64,000 nt of DNA. Source: Halomicrobium urmianum. GTDB lineage: Archaea > Halobacteriota > Halobacteria > Halobacteriales > Haloarculaceae. Positions 25,253 through 35,341 of the stretch are shown here, in pieces (within the stretch, counting starts at the first letter, position 1; every line of letters begins with the position of its first letter). A model generated the notes under the pieces. It did not search any database. It saw nothing but the letters and a program-made list of their open reading frames with translations, and was not told where the DNA came from. The DNA is taken from contig NZ_CP084090.1 of the NCBI RefSeq assembly GCF_020217425.1, forward strand, positions 992,001 through 1,056,000, given 5' to 3'. A program made the position numbers and the translations under genes.

Positions 25253-26908
25253 CTACCGGCAGCTCCCGGACGCGTTCCGTGGAATCGTCAGCGCCAGCGG
25301 GTCGCGACCGGAGGCGGCGTAGACGAGGTGTCGCTCCGCTTGCCAGCGGTCGTAGGCGTTCTGGGAGATCGTCGCCGGCGCGGCCGGGAACAGGTGGGCG
25401 CCGGTCGTCGTCCACGAGCGCTCGGAGAGGACGGGACAGTCGGGCGTGGGACCGCCGTCGCCGCGGAGCCACGTCACCGTCGACCGGTACGTGGCGTTCC
25501 CGCCGAAGTAGAACCCGCCGACGCGGTGCAGCGTGTGCGAGCTCGTCCACGGCCCGTCGACGTGGGTCGCGGCGAATCCAGAGCCGGCGAACTCTGCCGC
25601 CGTCGTCGTGCTCGGGTGCGCGCCCGTGTCGAGGTCGACGTAGGCGACGGGGAGCGTGGCGGCCACGCTGACGACCAGCGCGACGGCCAGCGCGGGGCCC
25701 GCGTAGCGGGCGAGAGCGATCCGGGGCCGCCCGGCGCCGGCGACGCGGCCGGCGACGACGCCCGCGGCCAGCACCAGCACGGGGACGTGGAGGTGCGTCT
25801 GCGCCCGCATCGCCGTCGCCCAGAACTCCGGCGTCAGCGACGCCGTCAGCGAGAACAGCACCTGCGCGATCGGCGCGGCGAGCAGCGCCAGCAGGACCGT
25901 CGCGGCCGAGCGCCGGCCGGCCAGCAGCGGACTCCCCCAGGCCCCCAGGAGGGCGGCCACCGAAAGCGGCGCCACCAGCAGGAGCAGGAGCCGCGGCGTC
26001 CGGGCCGTCCCCGGGAAGACGGTGACCCGCGCGTTCGCCGCGACGACGGCGAAGAACAGGGCCAGCGGCGCGAGGACCGCCAGCCGCTGGGCGGGCGTCG
26101 ACCAGCGACGGAACCACAGCGCCAGCGCGACCACGAGGACGACCCACGCGACGAACAGCCCCGGATGACTCGCGACCCGGCCGACGTAGGGCACCGTCAG
26201 GCCGAGCCGCTCGGCCCACTCGTAATAGGCCGCGGCGTACCCCCAGAACCCGACCACCAGCGCGCCGGCCGGCAGCGTCCCGCCGCGCTCGCCCGGTTCG
26301 AGCAGGCGAACGGCCAGCAGCGCCGCCAGCGCCAGCGCGAGCACGAGCGTGCTGAACGTGTGGGTCAGCGGGACGACGAAAAGCAGCGCGGCCAGCGGGA
26401 CGGCCCACCGGAGCCGCCCGGTCCGGGTGAGCCGGTGGGCGACCAGCACCGTCAGCGGAATCAGCAGTAGCGTGAGCGCGTCGTCGTCGGGCACGCCCGT
26501 CCGGCGGACGTAGAGTCCCTCGACGGCGACGGCGAGGGCGGCGAGGACGCCCGCGGTGTGGATCCGCGACGGCGTCCAGCCCCAGGCCCGGCCCAGCCGC
26601 CGGGCGAAGACGAACCTGAGCAGGACCGTCGCGCCCCCGGCCAGCGCGTACAGCGGCTGGACCAGCCGGACGGGCGCCGTGGCCGTGACCTCCGCGGCCG
26701 TCGAGACCAGCAGTGTGGATGCGATCGAGTCGGCCCGTAACTGGCCGAGCGGGAGGCGACCCAGCGCGAGCGCGCTCCCGGCCCGGCGCGCGTACTCGAA
26801 CCCGTCCAGCGTCGCCGGGTACGGGCTCCACCCGAGCGGGGCCAGCCGCGTCAGTAGGCCCAGCGCCAGCGTCGCGACGACCGCGACGGGCCGACCGCCG
26901 CGAGTCAC
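25253..26908 (-). CDS. Polytopic membrane protein at the end of the ABC export operon
   Basis: 551 aa with 10-12 transmembrane helices and a C-terminal extracellular domain of about 110 residues (from DLDTGAHPSTTT to the end). The layout resembles large membrane glycosyltransferase- or mannosyltransferase-like proteins (an early acidic loop, TLDGFEYARR, then many helices), but no catalytic motif is certain. The GTG start overlaps the stop of the broken permease gene (GTGA), so it is the last gene of the leftward operon. Its function is unknown. Confidence 0.65.
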   Translation of the reverse strand: MTRGGRPVAVVATLALGLLTRLAPLGWSPYPATLDGFEYARRAGSALALGRLPLGQLRADSIASTLLVSTAAEVTATAPVRLVQPLYALAGGATVLLRFVFARRLGRAWGWTPSRIHTAGVLAALAVAVEGLYVRRTGVPDDDALTLLLIPLTVLVAHRLTRTGRLRWAVPLAALLFVVPLTHTFSTLVLALALAALLAVRLLEPGERGGTLPAGALVVGFWGYAAAYYEWAERLGLTVPYVGRVASHPGLFVAWVVLVVALALWFRRWSTPAQRLAVLAPLALFFAVVAANARVTVFPGTARTPRLLLLLVAPLSVAALLGAWGSPLLAGRRSAATVLLALLAAPIAQVLFSLTASLTPEFWATAMRAQTHLHVPVLVLAAGVVAGRVAGAGRPRIALARYAGPALAVALVVSVAATLPVAYVDLDTGAHPSTTTAAEFAGSGFAATHVDGPWTSSHTLHRVGGFYFGGNATYRSTVTWLRGDGGPTPDCPVLSERSWTTTGAHLFPAAPATISQNAYDRWQAERHLVYAASGRDPLALTIPRNASGSCR

Positions 26909-29840
26909 GGCTCCCCTCCCCCCGGGCGCTCGTCGCTGACGTCGGGCCCGGTCGCGAACAGCCGGTAGGGATCGACCCGGAGCAGCGCCGCGGTCGCCAG
27001 CCCGCCCCCCAGCGCGGTCACGACGAGCGCGCCGAGGACGACGCCCGCCAGCAGGGCCGGCGAGGGCGTCGTCGACAGGCGCACGCCGAAGACGGTGAGG
27101 TAGTCGGCGCGCGCGAGTCCCCGCAGCGCGAGCAGTCCGGCCGGGACGGCGAGAGCGGTCCCCAGAGCGCCGACGACGAGCGCGTCGCGGAACACGATCG
27201 CCGCCACCCGGACCGGCGAGGCCCCGGTCGCCCGGTAGACGCCGATCGTCCGCCGCCGGGCGTGGACCGCGCGGGCGAACGACGCCGTCGTCCCGCCGAC
27301 AGTCATCAGCGTCGCCAGGCCGAGCACGACGGCAACCACCAGCCGGAGGTTGCCGAAGGCCGCCTCGACGGCCTGTCCGATGCCCGACTGGCCGCTCGCG
27401 CCGCCGCTGGCCAGCGCCGACGCGAGGCGGTCGTCGCCGGTCACTGTGTAAGATAGCTCCCGCGTCGTCCCCGCCGACGATCGGACGGTCACGTCGTAGC
27501 TCCCCGGCGGCTGGCGGGCCAGCGGGACCTCGACCGTCCGGTTCGTCCCGGGCGCGACGCGTACGGTCCGCTCCGACGAGTCGCCCGGTCCGGAGACCTC
27601 GTAGCGCCGTTCGACCGTCCGGTTCCAGGGGTTCGTCGCGCGCAGGCGGACGGTCGGGCGGGTCAGCGCGTCCGGGCGGTCCGGTCGGACCTCGGCCGTC
27701 AGGGGGAGCCGACGCGTCGCATCAGGCGCGACGGCAATCGGCCGCGACGCCGCCCGGTCGCCCGCCCGGACTTCGATCCGGCGCTCGCCCGGTCCGCCCG
27801 GTTCGATCCACGCGGCTCCGTCGGCACCCGTCCGGACTGACCGGTCCCCGACGGCGACCGTGGCGTTCCGGACGGGATCACCGTACGGCGTCCGGGCGCG
27901 GACCCGCAGCGTCGCGTTCGGCGGGGTGCGCTCCGGGAGCGGTCCCAGGCGAACGGCGTCGCGCGGCGCGACGGTCACAGTCCGGCTCAAATCGCCGACT
28001 CGGACCGCGTGCCGGCCCGGCGGCGGCGCTGAGAACTCGACGGTAACCGTCCGCTCGTCGCCGGCGGGCACGGTCACCGACTCCTCGGCAGACTGGTTTC
28101 CGAGCGTGACGGCGACCGGAATCGATCGCTCCGCGTCCTCGGCGTTGCGCACGGTCACCTCGACGGGGACGCTCCCGTTCGGCGGGACCGGCGACGGGGC
28201 CGAAAGTGTGACGACCGCACCCTGCCGGTCGAACGGGTCGCCCTCGGGGAGCCGGTCGGCCCGGACGAAGTGGACCTGTCCGGAAGCGCGGTTCGCGAGG
28301 TGGCGCGCGACGGGCAGGGGGACGAGCACCTAGTCGTCGTACGGCCCCGGCGCGGCGAAGACGCCGACGATCCGCACGCGGTGGAGGCCGGCGTCGGTGC
28401 TCCCGCCCATCGTGACCGAGTCGCCCGGGCCGACGTCGAGCGTCGCCGCGAGGTCACGCCCGACGACGGCCTCGCCGGTCCCGTTCGGCGGTCGGCCGGC
28501 GACCAGCTCGGCGTCGGTGACCGACGCGAACGCCGAGTAGTTGGCCCCCCGCGCGGCGTACGGCTGGCCGTCGCTGGCCTCGAACAGCAGAACCTCCGGG
28601 CTGGCGTCGATCCCGCGGTCCCGCAGTGCGGCCGCGTAGGTCGCAGGCACCGAACTGGCGATGGGGTGGACCGCCCCGGGCTCTGAGACGGTCGCGCCGC
28701 CGGCCGTCAGCGGGCCGACCACGCCGGCGACGCCCGCCACGAGCACGACGAAGGCCACGAAGACCGTCAGCGTCGCCGCCGTCGGGACCAGCGCGCGGGC
28801 GTCGAGAATCGAGAGGCGAGCGGCGAGGCGGCCGTCCCGTCGGCGCTCGGTTCCGACGTCGGCCGGGTCGCAGCGGGCGGCCGGCCACGCCGCGAGCCCG
28901 CCGCTGACCGCGCCGATCAGGGCCGCAGCGCCCCCGCCGGCCGCGACGACGGCGGCCACGGTCGGCGTGACCCGCGGCGCGAGGCTCGTCGGCAGGCCCG
29001 CGAACACCGCGACGTTCACCGCGGCGTTGACGGCGACGACGCCGACGGCGTAGCCCAGCGCGACCCCGGCGACTACCAGCAGGCCGGCCCGGGCGGCGAA
29101 CAGCCCTAACACTACCTGCGGCGGCGCGCCCGTCGACCGGACGATCCGGATCGCCGCCCGCCGGTCCCGCACGGTCATCCGTGTGACGCTGTAGACCACG
29201 ACCGCGACCAGCAGCGCGCTCCCCCCGGCGACGACGGCCAGCGCCCCGAGCGCCTCCTCGGTCCCGAACGCGAAGAAGGCCAGCGCCGCCCGCAGCGGGA
29301 CGCCGTCCCGCGGGACCGTCCCCTCGGGCGCGTCTCTGACGACGAACGCCCCCGTCGTCCCCAGTTGCTCGACGGTGTCGGACGGCGCGACGTACCACTC
29401 CGGCGGCACCGGACCGCGGCCGCCCCTGGGGGCCACCGTCGCCTCGACGGCCCCGTCCGACCCGCGAAGTTCGACCGTCGCGCGCTCGTCCGCCGCTCCG
29501 AGCGTGACGACCGCCTCGCTGCCCCCGTCGCCGCCGTCGCTGCCGCCGCCGTCAGCGGGCAGCAGTCCGGCCGCGCGGGCGTCCCCTCCGTCGAGGGCGT
29601 ACCGTCGCTCCCCGTCGGCTCCGTCGACGACGGCGAAGGGCACGACGGCCGCGCCGTCGCCGGTCGCCGCCGCCGCGGCGACAGAGCCGTGAGTCGCGAC
29701 CGTCGACCCGGCGTCGTAGCCGGCGGCGACGGCGGTGGTCCGGTCGCCGGCCGTGACCACCAGCAGGACCGTCCCGGTGAGGAAGGCGATGGCCAGGGCG
29801 ACGACGACCACCGCGCCAGGAGCGCGCGTCGGTAGCTCAT
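26905..29840 (-). pseudogene. FtsX/MacB-type ABC permease, broken by a frameshift and an in-frame amber codon
   Basis: Two open stretches (28330-29811 and 26905-28329) lie in the same frame. Only a TAG at 28330-28332 separates them, in the middle of a typical FtsX sequence (RIVGVFAAPGPYDD, stop, VLVPLPVARHLANRA). The N-terminus is also shifted: the ATG at 29840 overlaps the previous stop (ATGA) and reads MSYRRALLARW, while the helix AIAFLTGTVLLVVTAG is in another frame from about 29811. Intact, it would be some 970 residues: an N-terminal helix, an extracellular domain, FtsX helices, a long beta-rich extracellular insert, and a C-terminal FtsX domain (TVGGTTASFARAVHARRRTIGVYRATGAS). Confidence 0.8.
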
Positions 29841-31090
29841 CGATCGAAGTGGTCGGTCGGGTTCATCGAGGCCACGCGGTAGCCGGCCACGGTCGCGCCG
29901 AGCAGGCCGATGACGAGTCCGACGGCCACGCCGGCCGCGTACACGTCGGGCGGTAGCTTCACCAGGTCCGGGAACCCGACGAGGTCCTCGACGACGCCGT
30001 TGATGGCGTCCGCGGCGACGGGCGTGAGCGCGATCCCGACGGCGACGCCGCCGAGCGCCAGCGAGAGCCCCTGGAGGCCGACCAGCGACAGCAGCGTCCG
30101 CGCCCGGAGGCCGATGGCGCGCAGGGCCGCAAGCTCCCGGCGCTGCTGGTAGACGACGAGCCCGAGCGTGTTGGCCACCAGCCCGGTCCCGACGACGACC
30201 GCCAGCGTCACGAGCGTCACCGCGCTGGCCAAGACGGCGCCCTGGTTCTCGAAGACCGACCGGAACTGCTGGCGCTGGGTCCTGATCGAGAGGTCGGGAT
30301 GCTCGGCCGACAGCGACTCGGCCGTCGCGTCGTGGTCGGCGTCCCGCTCGACCCGGATGCCGATCATCGACGCCCGGTCGGAGCCCGCCGTCCCCGTCAC
30401 CGTCTGGAGCTCGGAGAGGTGGACGACCGCCGTGGGCGCGCCGAGGAACGTCGAGAACCGCCCGGTCGTGCCGACCACGGTGAACTCGTTCGCCCGGGCG
30501 TCCGCGAGCGTCCCGCCCACGTACACCGAATCCCCGCGCGAGACGTTCAGCTGCTCCGCGAGGTCCCGGTCGAGGACCACCTCGTGGGTCATCGGCCCGC
30601 CGTAGCTGCCGCTGTCGTAGTGGACGTCCGATCTGTTGAAGCGCTCGCCCTCCCCGAGGCCGACGCCGCTGCCGTTGCCGGTGACGCCGACGCCGACGAC
30701 GGTGTCGAACTCCGTGGTGGTGGGGCTGAGGTAGACAGACTGGAAGGTGAGCGCGTCGGCCCCCTGCACGTCCGGGTGGGTGGCGATGTCGTCGGAGCGC
30801 TCGTGGGCGTCGAGCAGCGAGTTCTCGATGCCGCCGACCCGGCCGGGCGCCAGCTGGAGCGGGCCGGCCGTCGCCCACAGGTCCTGGTCGATGTAGGTCA
30901 GCGCCTCCGTCCCGGCCTCGGTCATGCCGTGGCCGAGGCCGGCCATCAGCGTGATCAGCAGGACGGCCGTCGCGACGCCGGCGACCGCGAGAACGATCCG
31001 CCCGCGCGCGGCGGCCAGCTGGCGCACCGCGACGCCGACCGCGCCCGCGGACCGCGCCAGTACGCGTCTCGGTTTGCTCGCTCCCGTCAT
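29837..31090 (-). CDS. FtsX-family ABC transporter permease
   Basis: 417 aa. MacB-like layout: an N-terminal helix (GRIVLAVAGVATAVLLITLMAG), a large extracellular MacB_PCD domain (residues about 50-260, with SMIGIRVERDADHDATAESL), then three helices with the conserved VYQQRRELAALRAIGLRARTLLSLVGLQGL. Both ends overlap their neighbours (ATGA type). It should pair with the other permeases and an ATPase for export or envelope remodelling. The gene is intact. Confidence 0.85.
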   Translation of the reverse strand: MTGASKPRRVLARSAGAVGVAVRQLAAARGRIVLAVAGVATAVLLITLMAGLGHGMTEAGTEALTYIDQDLWATAGPLQLAPGRVGGIENSLLDAHERSDDIATHPDVQGADALTFQSVYLSPTTTEFDTVVGVGVTGNGSGVGLGEGERFNRSDVHYDSGSYGGPMTHEVVLDRDLAEQLNVSRGDSVYVGGTLADARANEFTVVGTTGRFSTFLGAPTAVVHLSELQTVTGTAGSDRASMIGIRVERDADHDATAESLSAEHPDLSIRTQRQQFRSVFENQGAVLASAVTLVTLAVVVGTGLVANTLGLVVYQQRRELAALRAIGLRARTLLSLVGLQGLSLALGGVAVGIALTPVAADAINGVVEDLVGFPDLVKLPPDVYAAGVAVGLVIGLLGATVAGYRVASMNPTDHFDR

Positions 31091-32328
31091 CTCGGTAGTG
31101 CCTCCACGAGCGACGATCTCCGGGCGAACAGCAGCAGGAACGGCAGCGACAGCAGTCCCACGAGGACGGCCAGGACGAGCCCGTAGGCCGCCAGTTCCGG
31201 CCGTGCGACCGCAGTCGGGACGGCGGCGCCGCTTTCACCGGCCGCGGCGACGACGCCGACGACCGCCAGCCACCCGGCGATGCCGACGAGGCCGCCCAGC
31301 GCGGCCGTCGCGACCGTCTCCGTGACGATCAGTCCGAGCCTCGTCGATCGGGAGACGCCCATCGCCGCCAGCACGGCCCGGGACTCGCCGTCGTCGGCCA
31401 CCTCGAACCCGGTCGTCGTGACGATGGTGAGCACGCCGGCGACGACGGCGATCAGCCCGGCGGCGACGCTCATCGCCAGCGGGAGGTCCGACGTCTGGAG
31501 GTTGTGTGCCATCAGCCCGCGCTGGGAGACGACCTCGGACTCGGGGTAGAGCCCGGTCAGCGCCTCGCGGACCGCGGGGTCCGTCGAGTCGACGAGGAAC
31601 CGGTCGGCGTTGTCGCTGCCGGCGGCCCCGGTCAGCCGCTGGGCCTCCGAGAGGTGGACGACGGCGACGGGGAACTGCGCGAGCCCCGGCGCCTGCGCGG
31701 GGTGGCTCTCCTCGACCCGCAGCTGGTAGGTCCGCTCGTCGCTCCCCACGGCCCGCAGGCGGTCGCCGTCGCTGACGTTCAGCGTCGTCGCCGCGCTCTT
31801 CGAGAGGACCGCCTGCCCCGTCCAGCGGCCGTCGTAGCTCCCGTTCGCGTAGTAGGGGTCGCCCGGCGAGAGGGCGTCGGTCGGCAGGCCGACGACGCTG
31901 CCGCCCTCCGCCGCCGGGACGACCCCGACGACGAACACCTGCGTCGGCTCGCCGCCGTCGCCGGCCCGGACGCGCGCGATGTCCGAGAGCACCGGCGTCG
32001 CGTGGGCCACGTCGTCGCGGGCGTTCAGCCGCTCGGCGACCGGGTGGACCCGCCCGAAGCGCGTCCCCTCGACGCCGACGATGGCGCTGCCCTGGTTCTC
32101 CGCGGGGACGACCCAGAAGTCGGCCGCCTCGGTCCGCACCTCGCCCTGCGAGGCCAGCCCGAGGCTCACGCTGGTCACGGACAGCACCAGCGTGACGGCC
32201 AGCGCGACGCCGAGTACGGACAGCAGCGTCTGCCGGGTCCCGCCGGCCAGCAGGCGGTAGCGGACGCGCGCGACTCCGAGCCGGACGAGGCCCGCGGTCC
32301 GGGCGCGTCGCGTCCCGTCGGCGCTCAT
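31087..32328 (-). CDS. FtsX-family ABC transporter permease
   Basis: 413 aa. The first helix is QTLLSVLGVALAVTLVLSVTSVSLGLAS. It is followed by an extracellular MacB_PCD-like domain of about 200 residues and a C-terminal FtsX block (EVADDGESRAVLAAMGVSRSTRLGLIVTETV). The start overlaps the stop of the broken ATPase gene (ATGA), and its stop overlaps the next permease. It is intact. With the ATPase encoded upstream it would form a MacB-type exporter. Confidence 0.85.
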   Translation of the reverse strand: MSADGTRRARTAGLVRLGVARVRYRLLAGGTRQTLLSVLGVALAVTLVLSVTSVSLGLASQGEVRTEAADFWVVPAENQGSAIVGVEGTRFGRVHPVAERLNARDDVAHATPVLSDIARVRAGDGGEPTQVFVVGVVPAAEGGSVVGLPTDALSPGDPYYANGSYDGRWTGQAVLSKSAATTLNVSDGDRLRAVGSDERTYQLRVEESHPAQAPGLAQFPVAVVHLSEAQRLTGAAGSDNADRFLVDSTDPAVREALTGLYPESEVVSQRGLMAHNLQTSDLPLAMSVAAGLIAVVAGVLTIVTTTGFEVADDGESRAVLAAMGVSRSTRLGLIVTETVATAALGGLVGIAGWLAVVGVVAAAGESGAAVPTAVARPELAAYGLVLAVLVGLLSLPFLLLFARRSSLVEALPR

Positions 32329-33067
32329 CCGGAATCACTGACGACGGAGCCGTCCCGTAGTTCGATCACCCTGTCGGCCGCCGCGATGACCCGCTCGTCG
32401 TGGCTGGCGACGACTACCGAGCGGTACTCGGCGACCTCGCCCAGCAGTTCGATGATGCGGGCCCCGGTGGTCGTGTCGAGTTCGCCCGTGGGCTCGTCGG
32501 CGATCAGCACGTCCGGGTCGGTGACCAGCGCGCGGGCCACGGCGACCCGCTGCTGCTCGCCGCCGCTCAGTTCCCCGGGCCGGTGGGAGACGCGGTCGCC
32601 CATCCCGACCGCTTCAAGCCGCCCCTCGGCGCGGGAGCGGCGCTCGCTCCGCGGCACGCCCTGCTCCAGTAGCGGCAGGGCGACGTTTGACCGCGCCGTC
32701 AGCGCGGGCAGCAGGTGGAACCGCTGGAAGACGATGCCGACCCGACGGAGCCGCAGCGCCGCCCGCTCGCTCTCCGAGAGGTCGGCCGTGTCGACACGCC
32801 GTCGACGAGCACGCGTCCCTCGCTGGGGACGTCCAGCGCCCCGAGCAGGTGCAACAGCGTGGACTTGCCGCTGCCGCTGGCGCCGGCGACGACCGTCAGC
32901 TCGCCCGGATAGACGCCGAGGCTCACGTCGTCCAGCGCCCGGACGTCCAGCCGGTCGGCGTCGCCGCCGAAGAGCCCGCCGCCGCGGCGATAGACGCGGC
33001 TGACGCCCTCACAGACGACCGTCCGGTCGGCGGCGGCAGCCGCCGCGTCCCCCTCGACAGTAGTCAC
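32325..33067 (-). pseudogene. ABC transporter ATPase (MacB/LolD type), frameshifted
   Basis: The GTG at 33065-33067, 29 bases below a TATTATACCG box, opens an ATPase with Walker A GASGSGKST and VPSEGRVLVDGV. There the frame breaks. A repeated GT (GTGT at 32794-32797, minus strand) moves the rest (VDTADLSESERAALRLRRVG, a Q-loop IVFQRFH, LSGGEQQR, Walker B VLIADEPTGELD) into another frame. Rejoined, it is a normal ATPase of about 245 residues. It heads the permease operon. The loss could be compensated by the intact ATPase just upstream (inference). Confidence 0.8.
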
Positions 33068-33090
33068 GTTGCCGGAGTCGACGACGGCAT

Positions 33091-33100
33091 CGGTATAATA
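33091..33100 (-). promoter_or_regulatory. TATA box of the ABC export operon
   Basis: TATTATACCG on the minus strand, centred 29 bases before the GTG at 33067. It marks an operon start separate from the upstream ATPase gene and supports the GTG as a leaderless start. Confidence 0.6.
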
Positions 33101-33170
33101 TCTTGCCACTTGTCGCGCAAACAACCAGTCGTCGCGGTGTGGCGTCCGAGAGCGGCTCGCACCGCCGCCG

Positions 33171-33833
<663 letters not shown>

Positions 33834-33855
33834 CGCCGGGTGCCGGGAGTCGCGT

Positions 33856-34938
33856 TCATCCGCGCCGGCGGAGGCGCAGCGCGGCCAGCGCGGTGGCCAG
33901 CGCGCTCAGCATCCCCGGGAGGCCGACCGGACCGTCGCCGGACGTTGTCTCCGTGTCTGCGGGCTCGTCCGGCTCGGTCGTGTCCGCGGGCGTAACGACG
34001 CCGCCGTCGTCGGTCTCCGTGTCGTCGGGCTCGGCCCCGCCGCCCTCGCCCCCGGTGGTCGTCTCGGTGGCCGTGGCGTCGCCGTCGGCCGCTTCGGTGG
34101 CGGTGGCGTTGCCGTCCACCGCCTCGGTGGCCGTGGCGGTGGCGTTGTCGTCGCTCTCGTCGCCGTCGCCGGCGGAGGCACCGGAGTCTCCGCCGCCGGA
34201 GTCCCCGTCGTCGGAGTCGTCCTCGGCGGCGTCGACGCTCACCCCGTGGCGCTCGCTGAGCGCGAGCAGTTCGTTCTCGCCGTCGATGGTCTGCTCGCCG
34301 CGGACGGCCGCGTGCGCGGCGAAGTCACCGGGTTCGTCGACGGTCACCGTGGCGTTGTACCGGCCCTCGCCGTCCCCGTCGAGCGTGACGGTCTGGTTGT
34401 AGCCGTCGTCCCACAGCACGACCTCGACGGACTCGACGTCTTTCTCGGTGTCCTCGCGGCGTTCGACGTCGACCGTCGCGTTCACGGGCTCGCCCTCGGT
34501 CGCGTTCTCCGGCATCGACAGGGAGACGTCGTATCCCTCGACGACGACGGGCTGGAGGCGCTCGCGCTCGCCGTCGACGTTCAGCACGAGGTAGTACGTT
34601 CCCGGCGCGTAGCTCACGTCGTAGTCGACGGTCGCGTCGCCGGAGATGGACGTCGAATTGACGATCTGCTCGTCGCTGTTGTAGAGGTAGAGGTCGTACC
34701 CGTCGCTCGGGCCGGAGCTGTGCGCCTGCAGGGTTCCGCCGGGATCGACCACGCCGTCGGTCGAGATCTCGAAGGTGCCGTTCCCGAGTTCGACGGTCTG
34801 GGTCGGGACCTCGACCGCGTCCGCGACCGTCAGGGAGTAGTCCGCTTGCGCCACCACCGGGCTCGCGGTCGCGGCCGCGCCGACCGCGAGCAGACAGAGC
34901 GTCACACCCACCAGAAGGCGTTTAATACGGACCGGCAC
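33856..34938 (-). CDS. Secreted surface protein with Thr/Asp-rich stalk and C-terminal anchor
   Basis: 360 aa from the GTG at 34936-34938. A Sec signal (IKRLLVGVTLCLLAVGAAATASPVVAQA) precedes beta-rich domains (residues about 30-230) with strands such as YYLVLNVDGERERLQPVVVEGYDVSL. A low-complexity A/T/E/D/G stalk (residues about 235-335) ends in a helix plus basic tail (GLPGMLSALATALAALRLRRRG). The ending resembles PGF-CTERM-type sorting signals cut by archaeosortase but is not a perfect match. It is the first gene before the ABC ATPase, so it may be a partner or cargo of that exporter (inference). Confidence 0.75.
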   Translation of the reverse strand: MPVRIKRLLVGVTLCLLAVGAAATASPVVAQADYSLTVADAVEVPTQTVELGNGTFEISTDGVVDPGGTLQAHSSGPSDGYDLYLYNSDEQIVNSTSISGDATVDYDVSYAPGTYYLVLNVDGERERLQPVVVEGYDVSLSMPENATEGEPVNATVDVERREDTEKDVESVEVVLWDDGYNQTVTLDGDGEGRYNATVTVDEPGDFAAHAAVRGEQTIDGENELLALSERHGVSVDAAEDDSDDGDSGGGDSGASAGDGDESDDNATATATEAVDGNATATEAADGDATATETTTGGEGGGAEPDDTETDDGGVVTPADTTEPDEPADTETTSGDGPVGLPGMLSALATALAALRLRRRG

Positions 34939-35065
34939 CCCTCGAATCCTAATAAATGACTGGGATCCAGCATGTATCGTGTGAGTATCCGAGGGCCCTG
35001 CCGGCGTGCGATTCGGTGGGGCAAGCACAACGCTTGTGTACCCGGCGGGAGCAGCGTAAATTACC

Positions 35066-35341
35066 ATGGCGACGCGACGCCGACAGCAGTTCATCGCGGG
35101 GCAGGTAGCGTGGATGCTCGCCGCAGTCGTGGGCCTCGCGGCCCTGGGCGCGCTCTCGCTGGAGCTGTTTTTCGTCGTGTCGCTGATCGGCTTCCTGATT
35201 GTGGTCGAACTGACCGCGCCGTTCGCGGTGACGCCGCGGTGGCGCCGTCGACTGGTCTGGCTCGTCGCGCTCGGGCTAGTGGGCTTCGGGTACGTCGTGA
35301 TCCGGCGCATCCTCGAGATCCTCCCGCCGGGGGTGATCTGA
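35066..35341 (+). CDS. Small membrane protein of the MoxR locus
   Basis: 91 aa with three hydrophobic segments (GQVAWMLAAVVGLAALGALSL; FFVVSLIGFLIVVEL; LVWLVALGLVGFGYVVI) and basic loops. No family motif is recognised. Its stop is directly followed by the GTG of the DUF4350 gene, so it heads a three-gene operon with DUF4350 and MoxR. It probably assists membrane assembly of that system (inference). Confidence 0.75.
   Translation: MATRRRQQFIAGQVAWMLAAVVGLAALGALSLELFFVVSLIGFLIVVELTAPFAVTPRWRRRLVWLVALGLVGFGYVVIRRILEILPPGVI

Noticed and set aside
28330-28332. TAG as pyrrolysine codon
   Set aside because: No pyl genes in view, and the same gene has a second lesion, so decay is simpler.
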